Positions 43,806-52,314 of a stretch of 64,000 bases of DNA are shown in pieces. Position numbers and translations under genes: made by a program. The DNA is from Rhodothermus sp. (GTDB lineage Bacteria; Bacteroidota; Rhodothermia; Rhodothermales; Rhodothermaceae). Each line of letters starts with the position of its first letter. The stretch's first letter is position 1. The notes beneath the pieces were generated by a model. That model saw only the letters and a program-made list of their open reading frames with translations. It was not told the DNA's origin and ran no database searches. The DNA lies in NCBI GenBank assembly GCA_030950375.1, contig JAUZRN010000013.1, positions 35,600 to 99,599 of the forward strand, read 5' to 3'.

Positions 43806-44948
43806 ATGAAGGGAAGCATTGGTGTATGGGGAGGAATCGTATGGTTTCTCCTTAGCGGATGCCAGATTTCCCTGGATGACATTAAGGGGCCGACCTACCA
43901 GCTAAAATGGGGAGATCTGCTGGCGGTCTATGATTCGCTGATGGAAGATCGTAAGGTTGTCTATTTACAGCAGGATTCTTCAAAACTGGAGAGTTTGCTG
44001 GGAGATATTGAAGATTTTGTCGTGGACTCTCCCAGGATTTTTGTGGTGGATAGGGGATGGGTAAAGGTGTATGACTGGGCAGGAAGATTTCAGCAGGTGC
44101 TCGGTGTGCGAGGGGAAGGACCGGCCGAATACCGACGTCCTCATAAAATTTTTAAATGTAATAATCACTTGGTCGTCTATGATGCACCGATTAGGCTGCT
44201 GTTTTACACCTTGCAGGGATATCACTTCACAGGTCGTATAGATTATTCATTCTATGGGAGCCTTTTTGAAGATCAGATATGCGTAGGTGATCATATTTAC
44301 GTAGCACCTCGTGGTATGAACAGAAAAAATCCTTATCATGTGCTTCAGTTTGACAGAGGCGGAAAAATAAAGGCAAAGGCTATTTTCATGAATCCACGGT
44401 ATCGTGGCTACTTTCTACGTGGTGCGTTTGATGGAAAATTATTAGCTCATAATGATCAAATCATGTTTACAAGTTCGATTTATAAAAAGATCTATTTTAT
44501 GGATTATAATTTAGTCCTTAAAGATTCGATATCCATTGCTCCAGCCTCTATCTGTGAAGATTGGACGTGGCCTGAAATGGAAAAAGAATCGGATATAGAT
44601 GCTTCAGCAATATTTGATTTGTATGATCGTGCAAAATGTTTGATTTGTGATATGCAATTATTTAATGGATATATAATGATTACTTATATGGTTCATATTG
44701 GTGGAAGCATGAAAGATTTTGTTACGCATATTTATCGAGAGGAAGGTGATTTTTCGTTATATGCGTTTGATTATCCGTTTGTGGGGCGGATGTATCTGGG
44801 CGAAGGGCGTTTTGTGGAGTTGCGGCCTTATGGGAGTAAGGGCTTTGCGCCCCACCTGCTCTTCTATCGCCTGCATCCCGAGAATCGTCAGCAGTGGATT
44901 AATCCTGTAGATACCCTGAAGCAGCGCCTTCTGAGCTGGTTCCGGTAG
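43806..44948 (+). CDS. 6-bladed beta-propeller-like lipoprotein
   Basis: 380 residues. The N-terminus GGIVWFLLSGCQ fits a lipoprotein signal with lipobox Cys. The body resembles BF3192-like 6-bladed propeller lipoproteins common in Bacteroidota (RIFVVDRGWVKVYDWAGRFQ, VLGVRGEGPAEYRRPHKIF, HLVVYDAPIRLLFY). Asp/Arg-Gly turns recur at blade ends. Composition is AT-rich in the middle (44150-44760), unlike flanking genes, suggesting transfer. Function in these proteins is generally unknown (surface carbohydrate or peptide sensing has been guessed). Confidence 0.65.
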   Translation: MKGSIGVWGGIVWFLLSGCQISLDDIKGPTYQLKWGDLLAVYDSLMEDRKVVYLQQDSSKLESLLGDIEDFVVDSPRIFVVDRGWVKVYDWAGRFQQVLGVRGEGPAEYRRPHKIFKCNNHLVVYDAPIRLLFYTLQGYHFTGRIDYSFYGSLFEDQICVGDHIYVAPRGMNRKNPYHVLQFDRGGKIKAKAIFMNPRYRGYFLRGAFDGKLLAHNDQIMFTSSIYKKIYFMDYNLVLKDSISIAPASICEDWTWPEMEKESDIDASAIFDLYDRAKCLICDMQLFNGYIMITYMVHIGGSMKDFVTHIYREEGDFSLYAFDYPFVGRMYLGEGRFVELRPYGSKGFAPHLLFYRLHPENRQQWINPVDTLKQRLLSWFR

Positions 44949-45607
44949 AAGGGCAGGGCCTGGAAATGGTCTCTCTGGACGCAGCGATAAACAGCAAGAC
45001 CTGAAGGTGGATTCTACCGTCTCCTCACCAATTGCCTGCAATAGTGGTCGCAGGTTGTGCATGTGCCGGGGCGGCTCTCGGATCGAGGTCTGGAAGGCTC
45101 CGTGGTCAAGATAGGTGATGATCCGTACAGGCATGGAACCTTCCACAAAGCGCTGCCTGTAAAATGTAGCCTCGTGGGGGAGGCCGCGCCTGATGAACCC
45201 ACGGGGTATCCGGAAGCGGTGCGGCGCTTCGTCTGGATTACCTCTGGGGCTGCTGCGCATAAAACAGCAGCCCTTTTCTGTAGGTACGACTGATGCGGCG
45301 TCAGTTCGGTCGTATGGGAATGCCAACACCTCTGCACCTTCGAAGCACTGCGCCTGTACTTGCTCCGGGGACGAATAACATTGGAAGCAGTGTGGTATGG
45401 GGCTGCTGTCCTGTCCAACATAGGGCCATCGGGGAGGATGTCCTTGAGCGACGCGCTGTACATGCGCGTGGCGTACATGCCTATTACCCTTTGAAACGCT
45501 GCTGACTGTTGTAGCAAAGCGCGTCGCCGACGCTTCAGAGCGCAATGTTTGATACTTCTTCCGAAACGCTTTCTTCTCTCTGATCGTTTGTGTGTCGGCT
45601 ACGGCAA
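44949..45607. other. Gene-free 659-base stretch containing a terminator-like hairpin
   Basis: No family-like coding frame on either strand. Its main feature is the hairpin at 45247-45277 (see separate entry), 300 bases after the propeller gene stop. The remainder looks like random GC-rich DNA; decayed coding sequence is possible. Confidence 0.45.
45247..45277 (+). terminator. Terminator-like hairpin in gene-free stretch
   Basis: GGGCTGCTG / CAGCAGCCC, nine perfect pairs with a nine-base loop, followed by TTTT. No recognisable gene ends close before it; it may end the propeller-gene transcript with a long tail, or an unrecognised RNA. Confidence 0.65.
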
Positions 45608-46726
45608 ATGGCTCAAACGATTCCGACCTTGGTGGATACGCTTCTGCGGCGGGCTCGCACGGCCCATGCGAGCAGTCAGTTTGCTGAGGCAGCCCGCCTG
45701 TATCTGGCTGCGGCTCGATTGCTGCGCGGTCATCCTGACCAACAGGCGGAGGCCCTGCTGGAGGCCGCCCATGCCCTGCGCCTGGTAGGATACTTTCGAC
45801 GGGCGCTTCAGCTTTACGCACGAGTGCAGGCCCTCGCCCGGGAGATGGGCGACGAGGCGCTCTGGATGGATGCCCGTGTCGGGGAAGGGATGGCCCGACG
45901 CGCCATGGGAGACCTGGAAGGGGCGATCGCCTGCTTCCGGGAAGCACTGGCCTACTACCAGGAGCAGGAGGATCCGGAGGGGATCGGCTATACTTTATGG
46001 TGTCTGGGGGGCGCGTTGCGTCTGACTGGTAATTTCAAGGAAGCCCTCGATTGTCTGCTGGAGGCACTCGATCTTTTTGCGGATGATGAACCCACAACGG
46101 CCGAGGGGTATGTCCGCTGTGCCCTGGGAGGCCTGAGCCGCATGCAGGGGGAATACGAGGCTTCGCTGGCCTATTACCGGGAGGCCGAGCGTATTCTGAC
46201 GGCCTGCGAGGATCTGTTCGGCCGTGCCTATGCCGCCTGTGGTATCGCCAATGCTTATCGCATGCTGGGAGATGTGGAAGCTGCACATCATTACTTTGCC
46301 CAGGCGCAACAACGCTATCAGCAGATCGGCGATCGGGTCAGCTATGCCTACACGCTCTGGGGCGAAGGAACGCTCTTCAAGGTGACTCACCGGCTGGCGC
46401 AGGCCCGCGAGCGGTTCCGACAGGCCCTGCAGCGCTTTCGTGCGACGGGAGACGATCGGGGGATCGCTTATGCCTACACGGGGCTGGCTGAACTGCTGCT
46501 GCTTGAAGACCGGGCACCGAAACAGGCGCAGCGTTACCTGGAAGCTGCCCGCGCTCGGGCTGCTCGGCATGGCTATACCTTCGAGCGACTGCATGCCGAA
46601 CTGCTACTGCACCTGTCCGGATTGCAGCCGGCCAGCGGGGGGCTGGAGGCGCTTCGGGAAGCGTATCACCAATGCGGCTCGAAATGGCTCGAAGAGGAAG
46701 TTTCGCTGCCGCTGAACATTCCGTAA
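45608..46726 (+). CDS. Tetratricopeptide-repeat protein
   Basis: 372 residues made almost wholly of TPR helix pairs, about seven to eight repeats. Examples: HASSQFAEAARLYLAAARLL, RRAMGDLEGAIACFREALAY, GNFKEALDCLLEALDLFAD, GDVEAAHHYFAQAQQRYQQI. There is no signal peptide or other domain, so it is a cytoplasmic scaffold or adaptor. It ends 3 bases before the GH32 gene and is likely co-transcribed with it. ATG 45608 starts the repeats; a GTG 18 bases upstream is an alternative. Confidence 0.85.
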   Translation: MAQTIPTLVDTLLRRARTAHASSQFAEAARLYLAAARLLRGHPDQQAEALLEAAHALRLVGYFRRALQLYARVQALAREMGDEALWMDARVGEGMARRAMGDLEGAIACFREALAYYQEQEDPEGIGYTLWCLGGALRLTGNFKEALDCLLEALDLFADDEPTTAEGYVRCALGGLSRMQGEYEASLAYYREAERILTACEDLFGRAYAACGIANAYRMLGDVEAAHHYFAQAQQRYQQIGDRVSYAYTLWGEGTLFKVTHRLAQARERFRQALQRFRATGDDRGIAYAYTGLAELLLLEDRAPKQAQRYLEAARARAARHGYTFERLHAELLLHLSGLQPASGGLEALREAYHQCGSKWLEEEVSLPLNIP

Positions 46727-46729
46727 CCG

Positions 46730-48160
46730 ATGCGGCGTGCACGCTGGCCACGTCCTTTGCTCCACTACGCTCCACCACGGGGCTTTATGAACGACCCGAA
46801 CGGGTTGATCTATCACCAGGGTCGGTACCATCTCTTTTATCAGCACAATCCGCATGCACCGGTGTGGGGCCACATGAGCTGGGGCCATGCCGTCGGACGT
46901 TCGCTGCTGGACTGGGAAGACCGTCCGGTCGCACTTCCCGAGCAACCCGACTATATGATCTTTTCGGGCTCGGCCGTTACCGACCGGGCCAACACGGCAG
47001 GCTTTGGCGTCGAGGCACTGGTGGCTATCTATACGGCGCACTATCGAGATGATCGCGAGGCGCAAAGCCTGGCCTACAGCCTGGACAACGGACAGCAGTG
47101 GACGTTTTTTGAAAACAACCCGGTACTGATAGATCCGGAGCGGCCTCACGTCCGTGACCCACAGGTGTTCTGGTATGAACCCGGAGGATACTGGGTGATG
47201 GCTGTAGCCCGAGCCGACGATCATCAGGTGGCCTTTTATGCATCGGACGATCTGAAGCGATGGGAGCTGCTGAGCACGTTTGGTCCGGCCGGCTACTGGC
47301 AGGAAGTCCCCCACTGGGAATGCCCGGCCCTGATCGAACTACCGGTGGCAGGCACCGATCGCACTCACTGGCTACTCAAGGTGGATGTGGATGACGGGGC
47401 GCCGGCAGGTGGTTCGGGTGCGCAGTATTTCACCGGACAGTTCGATGGCACGCGCTTCGTGCCCGATGATCCCCCGGACCGGGTACGCTGGGTAGAAGCT
47501 GGTCCCGACTTTTATGCGGCGCAGGCTTTTAATCACCTGCCCGATGGCCGCCATGTATGGCTGGGATGGATGAACAACTGGCGCTATGCAAACGCGCTGC
47601 CTACCCATCCATGGCGCGGTATGTTGACCGTTCCCCGTGAGCTGGCGCTGGCGGAGGCGAACGGTCACTGCTACCTGGTGCAACGTCCCTGCCGTGACTG
47701 CTACGAACGGATGCAGCTGGTGGACGCTCTCCCGCTCGGACAGCCGTTCCCTTTGCCCGAAGCAGGTCTGCTGCGGCTGCGACTGCGCACCAATGGTCGG
47801 GGGACGTGGCACTGCTGTTTCTTTACAGGCGCGACCCGAGGCGTGATGCTGGGCTATGATGCCGTCAATCGCCTGCTTTTTCTGGATCGCCGCGAAGCCG
47901 GACAGACCGACTTTGCCTCCGATTTTCCCGGTTGCTTTCAAGTACCGCTCCCATCCAACGCGCCGGATGAACTTGAGCTGGAAATTCTCTTCGATCGCTA
48001 CAGTCTGGAGGTGTTTGCTCCTGAAGTCCACCTCGTGCTGAGTGTCCTGGTGTTTCCAGCACCCGGCGACAACAGCGTATGGGTGTACGGGAAAGGCTGT
48101 AGCCTTGTGGAAGGGATTTGCTGGCGTTACGCCACGGCCCGGACAGATGGCGCGTGGTGA
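46730..48160 (+). CDS. Glycoside hydrolase family 32 (beta-fructosidase / invertase / levanase)
   Basis: 476 residues. The GH32 five-bladed propeller residues are visible: catalytic nucleophile Asp22 in GFMNDPNGLI, the RDP motif at 142-144 (HVRDPQVFW) and the acid/base Glu197 in PHWECPAL. A C-terminal beta-sandwich with YSLEVFAPEVHLVLSV follows. It releases terminal fructose from sucrose or fructans. No signal peptide is seen, so it probably acts in the cytoplasm on imported sugar. Nearby genes offer no transporter or SusCD pair; the only partner is the TPR gene 3 bases upstream. Confidence 0.92.
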   Translation: MRRARWPRPLLHYAPPRGFMNDPNGLIYHQGRYHLFYQHNPHAPVWGHMSWGHAVGRSLLDWEDRPVALPEQPDYMIFSGSAVTDRANTAGFGVEALVAIYTAHYRDDREAQSLAYSLDNGQQWTFFENNPVLIDPERPHVRDPQVFWYEPGGYWVMAVARADDHQVAFYASDDLKRWELLSTFGPAGYWQEVPHWECPALIELPVAGTDRTHWLLKVDVDDGAPAGGSGAQYFTGQFDGTRFVPDDPPDRVRWVEAGPDFYAAQAFNHLPDGRHVWLGWMNNWRYANALPTHPWRGMLTVPRELALAEANGHCYLVQRPCRDCYERMQLVDALPLGQPFPLPEAGLLRLRLRTNGRGTWHCCFFTGATRGVMLGYDAVNRLLFLDRREAGQTDFASDFPGCFQVPLPSNAPDELELEILFDRYSLEVFAPEVHLVLSVLVFPAPGDNSVWVYGKGCSLVEGICWRYATARTDGAW

Positions 48161-48262
48161 GATTGGACGTGAATCACTTTTTCTGCATACATTTCTGCAG
48201 GTGCGACTGAAACGAGGCTGTCTGCGCATTAAGAGCGCTGGTATGCTTCGGGCTTTCCTGCA

Positions 48263-48997
48263 ATGACGGTTGCGCTTTTTGTCCCCTGCTATATTGATCA
48301 ATTTTATCCGGACGTAGCGCGAGCCGCACTGACGCTACTGGAACGGCTGGGTTGTCGTGTAGTTGTGCCGCTGGCGCAGACCTGTTGTGGCCAGTCGCTG
48401 GCCAATGCAGGATTTGCCGCACAGGCGCGCCCTGTGATGGCGCACTTCGTGCAGGTGTTTGCACCGTACGACTACATCGTGGCACCGTCGGGCAGTTGCG
48501 TCTTCCACGTGCGGCACCACCTGGAAGCGGATGAGACTGCGGCCGTCCGACACCTGCGGCAGCGCACCTACGAGCTGTGCCAGTTTTTGCATGACGTGCT
48601 GCAGGTTGATCGGATTCCGGCACGTTTTCCGTACCGGGTAGCTGTGCACGATAGCTGCCATGGGCTGTGTGGGCTGAGGCTGGGCCGGCCTTCCGAACGC
48701 TTGCTACCCGTCTGGAGTCTGGTGCGGGACCTGCTGCGCCAGGTTGAAGGGCTGGAGCTGGTCGAGCCGTCCAGGCCTGACGAATGCTGTGGCTTCGGCG
48801 GGACGTTTGCCGTTGAGGAAGCGGCTGTTTCGGTACGCATGGGGCAGGACCGTCTGGACGACTTTTTGCGGGCTGGTGCTGAGGTGGTCGCCAGCACGGA
48901 CATGTCCTGCCTCATGCATCTGGAAGGGCTGGCACGTCGGCGGGGGATACCGTTGCGTTTTATGCATGTGGCCGAGATTCTGGCCAGGAGGAGCTGA
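48263..48997 (+). CDS. lutA: L-lactate utilisation protein LutA (Fe-S subunit)
   Basis: 244 residues, YkgE/LutA type with two CCG-like cysteine motifs (AQTCCGQSLANAG, RPDECCGFGGTFA) that bind an iron-sulfur cluster, as in HdrB-like proteins. Together with LutB and LutC it oxidises L-lactate to pyruvate. TGA overlaps the lutB ATG by one base (TGATG), preceded by AGGAGGAG, so coupling with lutB is very likely. Its upstream region is 102 bases after GH32. Confidence 0.92.
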   Translation: MTVALFVPCYIDQFYPDVARAALTLLERLGCRVVVPLAQTCCGQSLANAGFAAQARPVMAHFVQVFAPYDYIVAPSGSCVFHVRHHLEADETAAVRHLRQRTYELCQFLHDVLQVDRIPARFPYRVAVHDSCHGLCGLRLGRPSERLLPVWSLVRDLLRQVEGLELVEPSRPDECCGFGGTFAVEEAAVSVRMGQDRLDDFLRAGAEVVASTDMSCLMHLEGLARRRGIPLRFMHVAEILARRS

Positions 48998-50391
48998 TGC
49001 AAACGTTTTTCGCATTGCCCGTTGTCGATCATGCGCGGCGGGCCGAACAGTTTCTGAAAGAGGGTGACCGGTCCGGCTGGCACGACGCCCTGCTCTGGCA
49101 GGTCCGATTGAAGCGCGATCGGGCAGCGGCCGAAGTGCCGGAGTGGGAAGAGCTCCGGCGGTTGGCTTCGGAAATCAAAGCGCATACGCTCGCCCATCTG
49201 GATCGCTACCTGGAACAGTTCGAAGCGCAGGCTCGCGCCAACGGCCTTCAGGTACACTGGGCACGCGATGCGGCCACACATAACCGGATGGTGCACGAGC
49301 TACTGGCGGCCCGTGGCGTGCGTCGTGTGGTCAAAAGTAAGTCGATGCTGACCGAGGAGTGCGGCCTGAATCCCTATCTGGAAGCCCGTGGCATTGAGGT
49401 GGTCGAAACGGACCTGGGCGAATACATCATGCAGCTACTCGGACAACCACCCAGCCACATCGTGACGCCAGCTATCCACCTGCGACGAGAAGAAGTGGCT
49501 CATCTTTTTCACGAGAAACTGGGTGTTTCGGAGCACCTGTCGCCCGAAGCGCTGGTCCAGGTAGCCCGGCAGGGACTTCGACAGAAGTTTCTGGAGGCCG
49601 AGGCGGTTATCACCGGGGTCAATTTTGCCGTGTCTGAAACAGGTACCATCGTCATCTGCACCAACGAAGGTAACGCCGATCTGGGCATGCATCTGGCACC
49701 CATGCACATTGCCGTGATGGGGATCGAAAAACTGATTCCGCGTCTGATCGATCTGGGGGTGTTTTTGCGATTGCTGGCACGTAGCGCCACCGGTCAGCCT
49801 ATTACGGTCTATACAACCCACATCAGTCGGCCTCGTGCGGATCAGGTGGTACATGTGATTCTGGTTGATAATGGTAGAAGCCAGCGGCTGGGCATGCCAC
49901 GTTTCTGGACGGCGCTGAAGTGCATCCGGTGCGGCGCCTGTATGAATACGTGTCCCGTCTATCGGCGGAGCGGCGGTTACAGCTATGGCGCTACGGTGCC
50001 TGGCCCCATCGGTGCCATCCTGATGCCGGGCTATGAGCCATCGCGCTATCGGACCTTGCCCTATGCCTCGTCGCTATGTGGCTCGTGTCGCGAGGTGTGC
50101 CCGGTGCAGATCGACATCGACGAGCAGCTGTACGCCTGGCGACAGGAACTTGGCGCTCGTTATGCATCCCGGTTGAAACGACTGGCGACGCAACTGGCAG
50201 GCTGGGTGTTGCGATCGTCGAGGCGCTACCGATGGGCCGGCCGGCTGCTGCGATGGAGCCTGCGCTATCTGCCACGACGGATCGTCTATGGCTCCTGGAA
50301 CGTCTGGGGACAGACGCGCGAGCTACCCCGGGTGCCGCCTCAGAGTTTTCTGGAATGGTACCGGAAATACATGGGAACTACCATTGATTGA
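48997..50391 (+). CDS. lutB: L-lactate utilisation protein LutB (Fe-S, LUD domain)
   Basis: 464 residues: LUD (DUF162) domain with GVNFAVSETGTIVICTNEGN, then two ferredoxin-type clusters (CIRCGACMNTCPVYR and CGSCREVCPVQID), then a helical C-terminus. It is the central iron-sulfur component of the LutABC lactate oxidation complex. It is preceded by an excellent ribosome site (AGGAGGAG) overlapping the lutA end. lutC is not directly adjacent but 478 bases downstream. Confidence 0.93.
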   Translation: MQTFFALPVVDHARRAEQFLKEGDRSGWHDALLWQVRLKRDRAAAEVPEWEELRRLASEIKAHTLAHLDRYLEQFEAQARANGLQVHWARDAATHNRMVHELLAARGVRRVVKSKSMLTEECGLNPYLEARGIEVVETDLGEYIMQLLGQPPSHIVTPAIHLRREEVAHLFHEKLGVSEHLSPEALVQVARQGLRQKFLEAEAVITGVNFAVSETGTIVICTNEGNADLGMHLAPMHIAVMGIEKLIPRLIDLGVFLRLLARSATGQPITVYTTHISRPRADQVVHVILVDNGRSQRLGMPRFWTALKCIRCGACMNTCPVYRRSGGYSYGATVPGPIGAILMPGYEPSRYRTLPYASSLCGSCREVCPVQIDIDEQLYAWRQELGARYASRLKRLATQLAGWVLRSSRRYRWAGRLLRWSLRYLPRRIVYGSWNVWGQTRELPRVPPQSFLEWYRKYMGTTID

Positions 50392-50869
50392 AGCCGACGG
50401 CTCTTGTCGGGCATGACACCACCGAGCATTTGGTGATGCCCTGAGCTCGGAGAGCCTGAGAGGGGATAGCCGTACGGCTGACGTCTGGGACGACCGCAAT
50501 GGTGGTGGGCCAGAGCCCCTCCCCAAGGGGAGGGGGCACGTAAAGCAGCAGCTTTGCCAGCGTTCTGGCAACCACGCCATCGTAAGCGGTGCATTCCTAA
50601 ACCTGGAAAACTGCTTCCTCTTGTAGAGAGAGCTGTCCGAAGAACTGCTGGAGTATTTTTGTCCAACAGGACGTCGGTATTCAGAGCGCTTACGATAACG
50701 ATCAGCATTTTTGCCTCGAGCAGTGTTATGGAGGGATTTATTTCTGCGGGAAAAGCATACCCCTGGCGTCGTTACTTTATAGCAAGCTGCTGACGATCCC
50801 CAAGGGAACGCTGTGTATAAACTCCATGCAAAGGTTTGCGTGTGCAACCACAAATCAGCGACCAGCTGC
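50392..50869. other. Structured gap between lutB and lutC
   Basis: 478 bases without a gene. In its first 150 bases lie three strong inverted repeats: GGGCAT-GA-CACCA / TGGTG-ATGCCC (50409-50441), the perfect palindrome AGCCGTACGGCT (50468-50479), and CCCCTCCCC-AA-GGGGAGGGG (about 50516-50535). No known riboswitch consensus or T-run is seen. It could be a regulatory RNA leader for lutC, a REP-like element, or the remnant of an insertion. Confidence 0.55.
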
Positions 50870-51472
50870 ATGGATGATCAGAACCGGACACGCATTCTGG
50901 AGACCATCCGCCGCAATCGGCCACCTGAGACGCCGCTACCCGAGATTCCGAAGTTTGCAGAGGGAACCAGCCTACGGGATCGTTTTGTGGCAAAAGTCTG
51001 GCAGGCGGGTGGCGAAGTGCTTGAAGTGCCGTATGATGCTCTGGAAGCAGTGCTCCGGCCGTTACTTCCAGCGCGGTGGGCTTCGACGGTCCCTGGCCTG
51101 GAAGGGCCGCTGCAGTTAAATACTGTAGATGATCCGCATGTGCTGGCGGATTTGGAGGCGCTGGTGTGTCCGGCACGGCTGGGTGTGGCCGAAAACGGGG
51201 CCGTCTGGCTTGATGAAGCCGCGCTAATCCACCGGGCTGCTGCTTTTCTGGTTGAACATCTGATCGTCGTGCTCGATAGCAGCCATATTGTGGTCGATCT
51301 GCACGAAGCTTATGCGTTGCTGACATCCATGTGGGAGGGCTTTGGGCTCTGGGTGGCCGGTCCTTCAAAGACAGCCGACATTGAGCAGACGCTTGTCCGG
51401 GGTATTCATGGCCCGCAGCGATTTACGGTAGTGATGCTGCAGCGCCGTTCTTCGAGAAAATCATACCGGTGA
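50870..51472 (+). CDS. lutC: L-lactate utilisation protein LutC (LUD domain)
   Basis: 200 residues of YkgG/LutC type: RILETIRRNRP, PEIPKFAEGTSLRDRFVAKV, CPARLGVAENGAVWLDEAAL, RAAAFLVEHLIVVLDSSHIV, and the GPSKTADIEQTLVRGIHGPQ motif typical of the LUD fold. It completes LutABC. ATG 50870 gives the family-like N-terminus. It converges on the HIRAN gene, with two small hairpins in the 80-base gap (51490-51503 and 51534-51547). Confidence 0.88.
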   Translation: MDDQNRTRILETIRRNRPPETPLPEIPKFAEGTSLRDRFVAKVWQAGGEVLEVPYDALEAVLRPLLPARWASTVPGLEGPLQLNTVDDPHVLADLEALVCPARLGVAENGAVWLDEAALIHRAAAFLVEHLIVVLDSSHIVVDLHEAYALLTSMWEGFGLWVAGPSKTADIEQTLVRGIHGPQRFTVVMLQRRSSRKSYR

Positions 51473-51533
51473 TTAGCCACAAGCCCCGGATGCGTTAGCG
51501 CATGCCAGTCGTGGTAGTACGTTAGCGTCAACC

Positions 51534-51547
51534 GCCCGCTGGCGGGC
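51534..51547. terminator. Weak hairpin between convergent lutC and HIRAN genes
   Basis: GCCCG-CTGG-CGGGC, five pairs, with a second hairpin ATGCG-TTAG-CGCAT at 51490-51503. Neither has a convincing T-run. Position between convergent stops suggests a terminating function. Confidence 0.3.
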
Positions 51548-51552
51548 CATAC

Positions 51553-51948
51553 TTATGCTCCGAGAATCATCGTTACGCGAAATCGAACACGTTCCCAGGG
51601 CGGAGCCTCACATACGATATCGGTGATTGTAGCCTGTAGCGAGGCTCCCTGGTCAAGGAGGGCCGCCAGCACCGAATTGTCTGCCCGCGGTATGTAACCA
51701 AGTTTAGCTCCATCGGTGGTGTAAAGCGCGATGGCTCGGTCGTCATAGGGATTGGTAAGCTCGCGGCAGAGCACCAGCGGCTGGCCCGCGTGCAGGCGGT
51801 GCTGCACCTGAGGGCCCTCATAGTAGCGGAAGCCGGCTACGCAGGTCTCCAGTAGCACAACGGAACGGGTGGACTGCCAGGCGTTACGTGCGCCTGACCA
51901 TAGTCCCAGAGCCGCCAGCGTCTTCAGGAAGGCACGTCGGGTGAACAT
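51553..51948 (-). CDS. Exported HIRAN-domain protein
   Basis: 131 residues. The N-terminus FTRRAFLKTLAALGLWSGA has a twin-arginine-like signal. The rest is a HIRAN domain, usually found in DNA-repair helicases such as HLTF/Rad5: VAGFRYYEGPQVQHRLHAGQ, LVLCRELTNPYDDRAIALYT, GAKLGYIPRADNSVLAALLD. HIRAN binds 3' DNA ends; a form outside the cytoplasm would need another role. ATG 51948 is chosen because the signal begins there; the frame is open further to 52122 with no recognisable protein. Confidence 0.75.
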   Translation of the reverse strand: MFTRRAFLKTLAALGLWSGARNAWQSTRSVVLLETCVAGFRYYEGPQVQHRLHAGQPLVLCRELTNPYDDRAIALYTTDGAKLGYIPRADNSVLAALLDQGASLQATITDIVCEAPPWERVRFRVTMILGA

Positions 51949-52314
51949 CGGTAGCCTGTGTTTACGTCCAGTATATCTACATAGTCCTAAGTTACAGGCG
52001 AGACGCTGCAGTTTAGCTGCACAGTAGCGGGAAGGAAGGGTATTTATGGAGACACAGGAGCTGGTCAAATGCCCCCTGAGCACTGGAAAATGCAAAAGGT
52101 CCCTGTAGTCAGCCTGAGGCATGGGAGAGAGGCACGGTCATATGGCCGTAGGAGAGCGTAGCGGAGGGACAGGGTGGAGGCAACAGCGTCCACGAAAGAT
52201 ATTTTGGAAGCGGTCCCAAATTTTGGATTTGAAGCGAGAAAGGTTGATTTAAATTGAAAAAGTTGCTAATGTAAAATCCAAATATAGAAGACATCACTTA
52301 CCAAACAATGTGAA
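51949..52314. other. Intergenic 366 bases; becomes AT-rich before the FG-GAP gene
   Basis: The left part is ordinary GC-rich DNA with a small hairpin at about 52174-52193 (GTGGA / TCCAC). From about 52200 to 52314 it is AT-rich and carries the promoter-like pair listed separately. No gene seen in it. Confidence 0.5.
52244..52272 (+). promoter_or_regulatory. Candidate promoter of the surface-protein cluster
   Basis: TTGATT (52244-52249), 17 bases, TAATGT (52267-52272), 43 bases before the ATG at 52315. It has the same -35 hexamer and spacing as the tRNA-Arg candidate promoter. A natural start for the five-gene run that follows. Confidence 0.5.

Noticed and set aside
44757..45947. 396-codon minus-strand frame across the gene-free stretch and TPR gene
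   Set aside because: Arg/Pro-rich antisense of real genes, spanning unrelated regions; no domain seen.
48042..48266. Plus-strand frame between GH32 and lutA
   Set aside because: Overlaps the GH32 3' end in another frame and has no ribosome site or protein-like composition.
50554..50793. 79-codon frame in the lutB-lutC gap
   Set aside because: No recognisable family, no good start context; overlaps no conserved feature.
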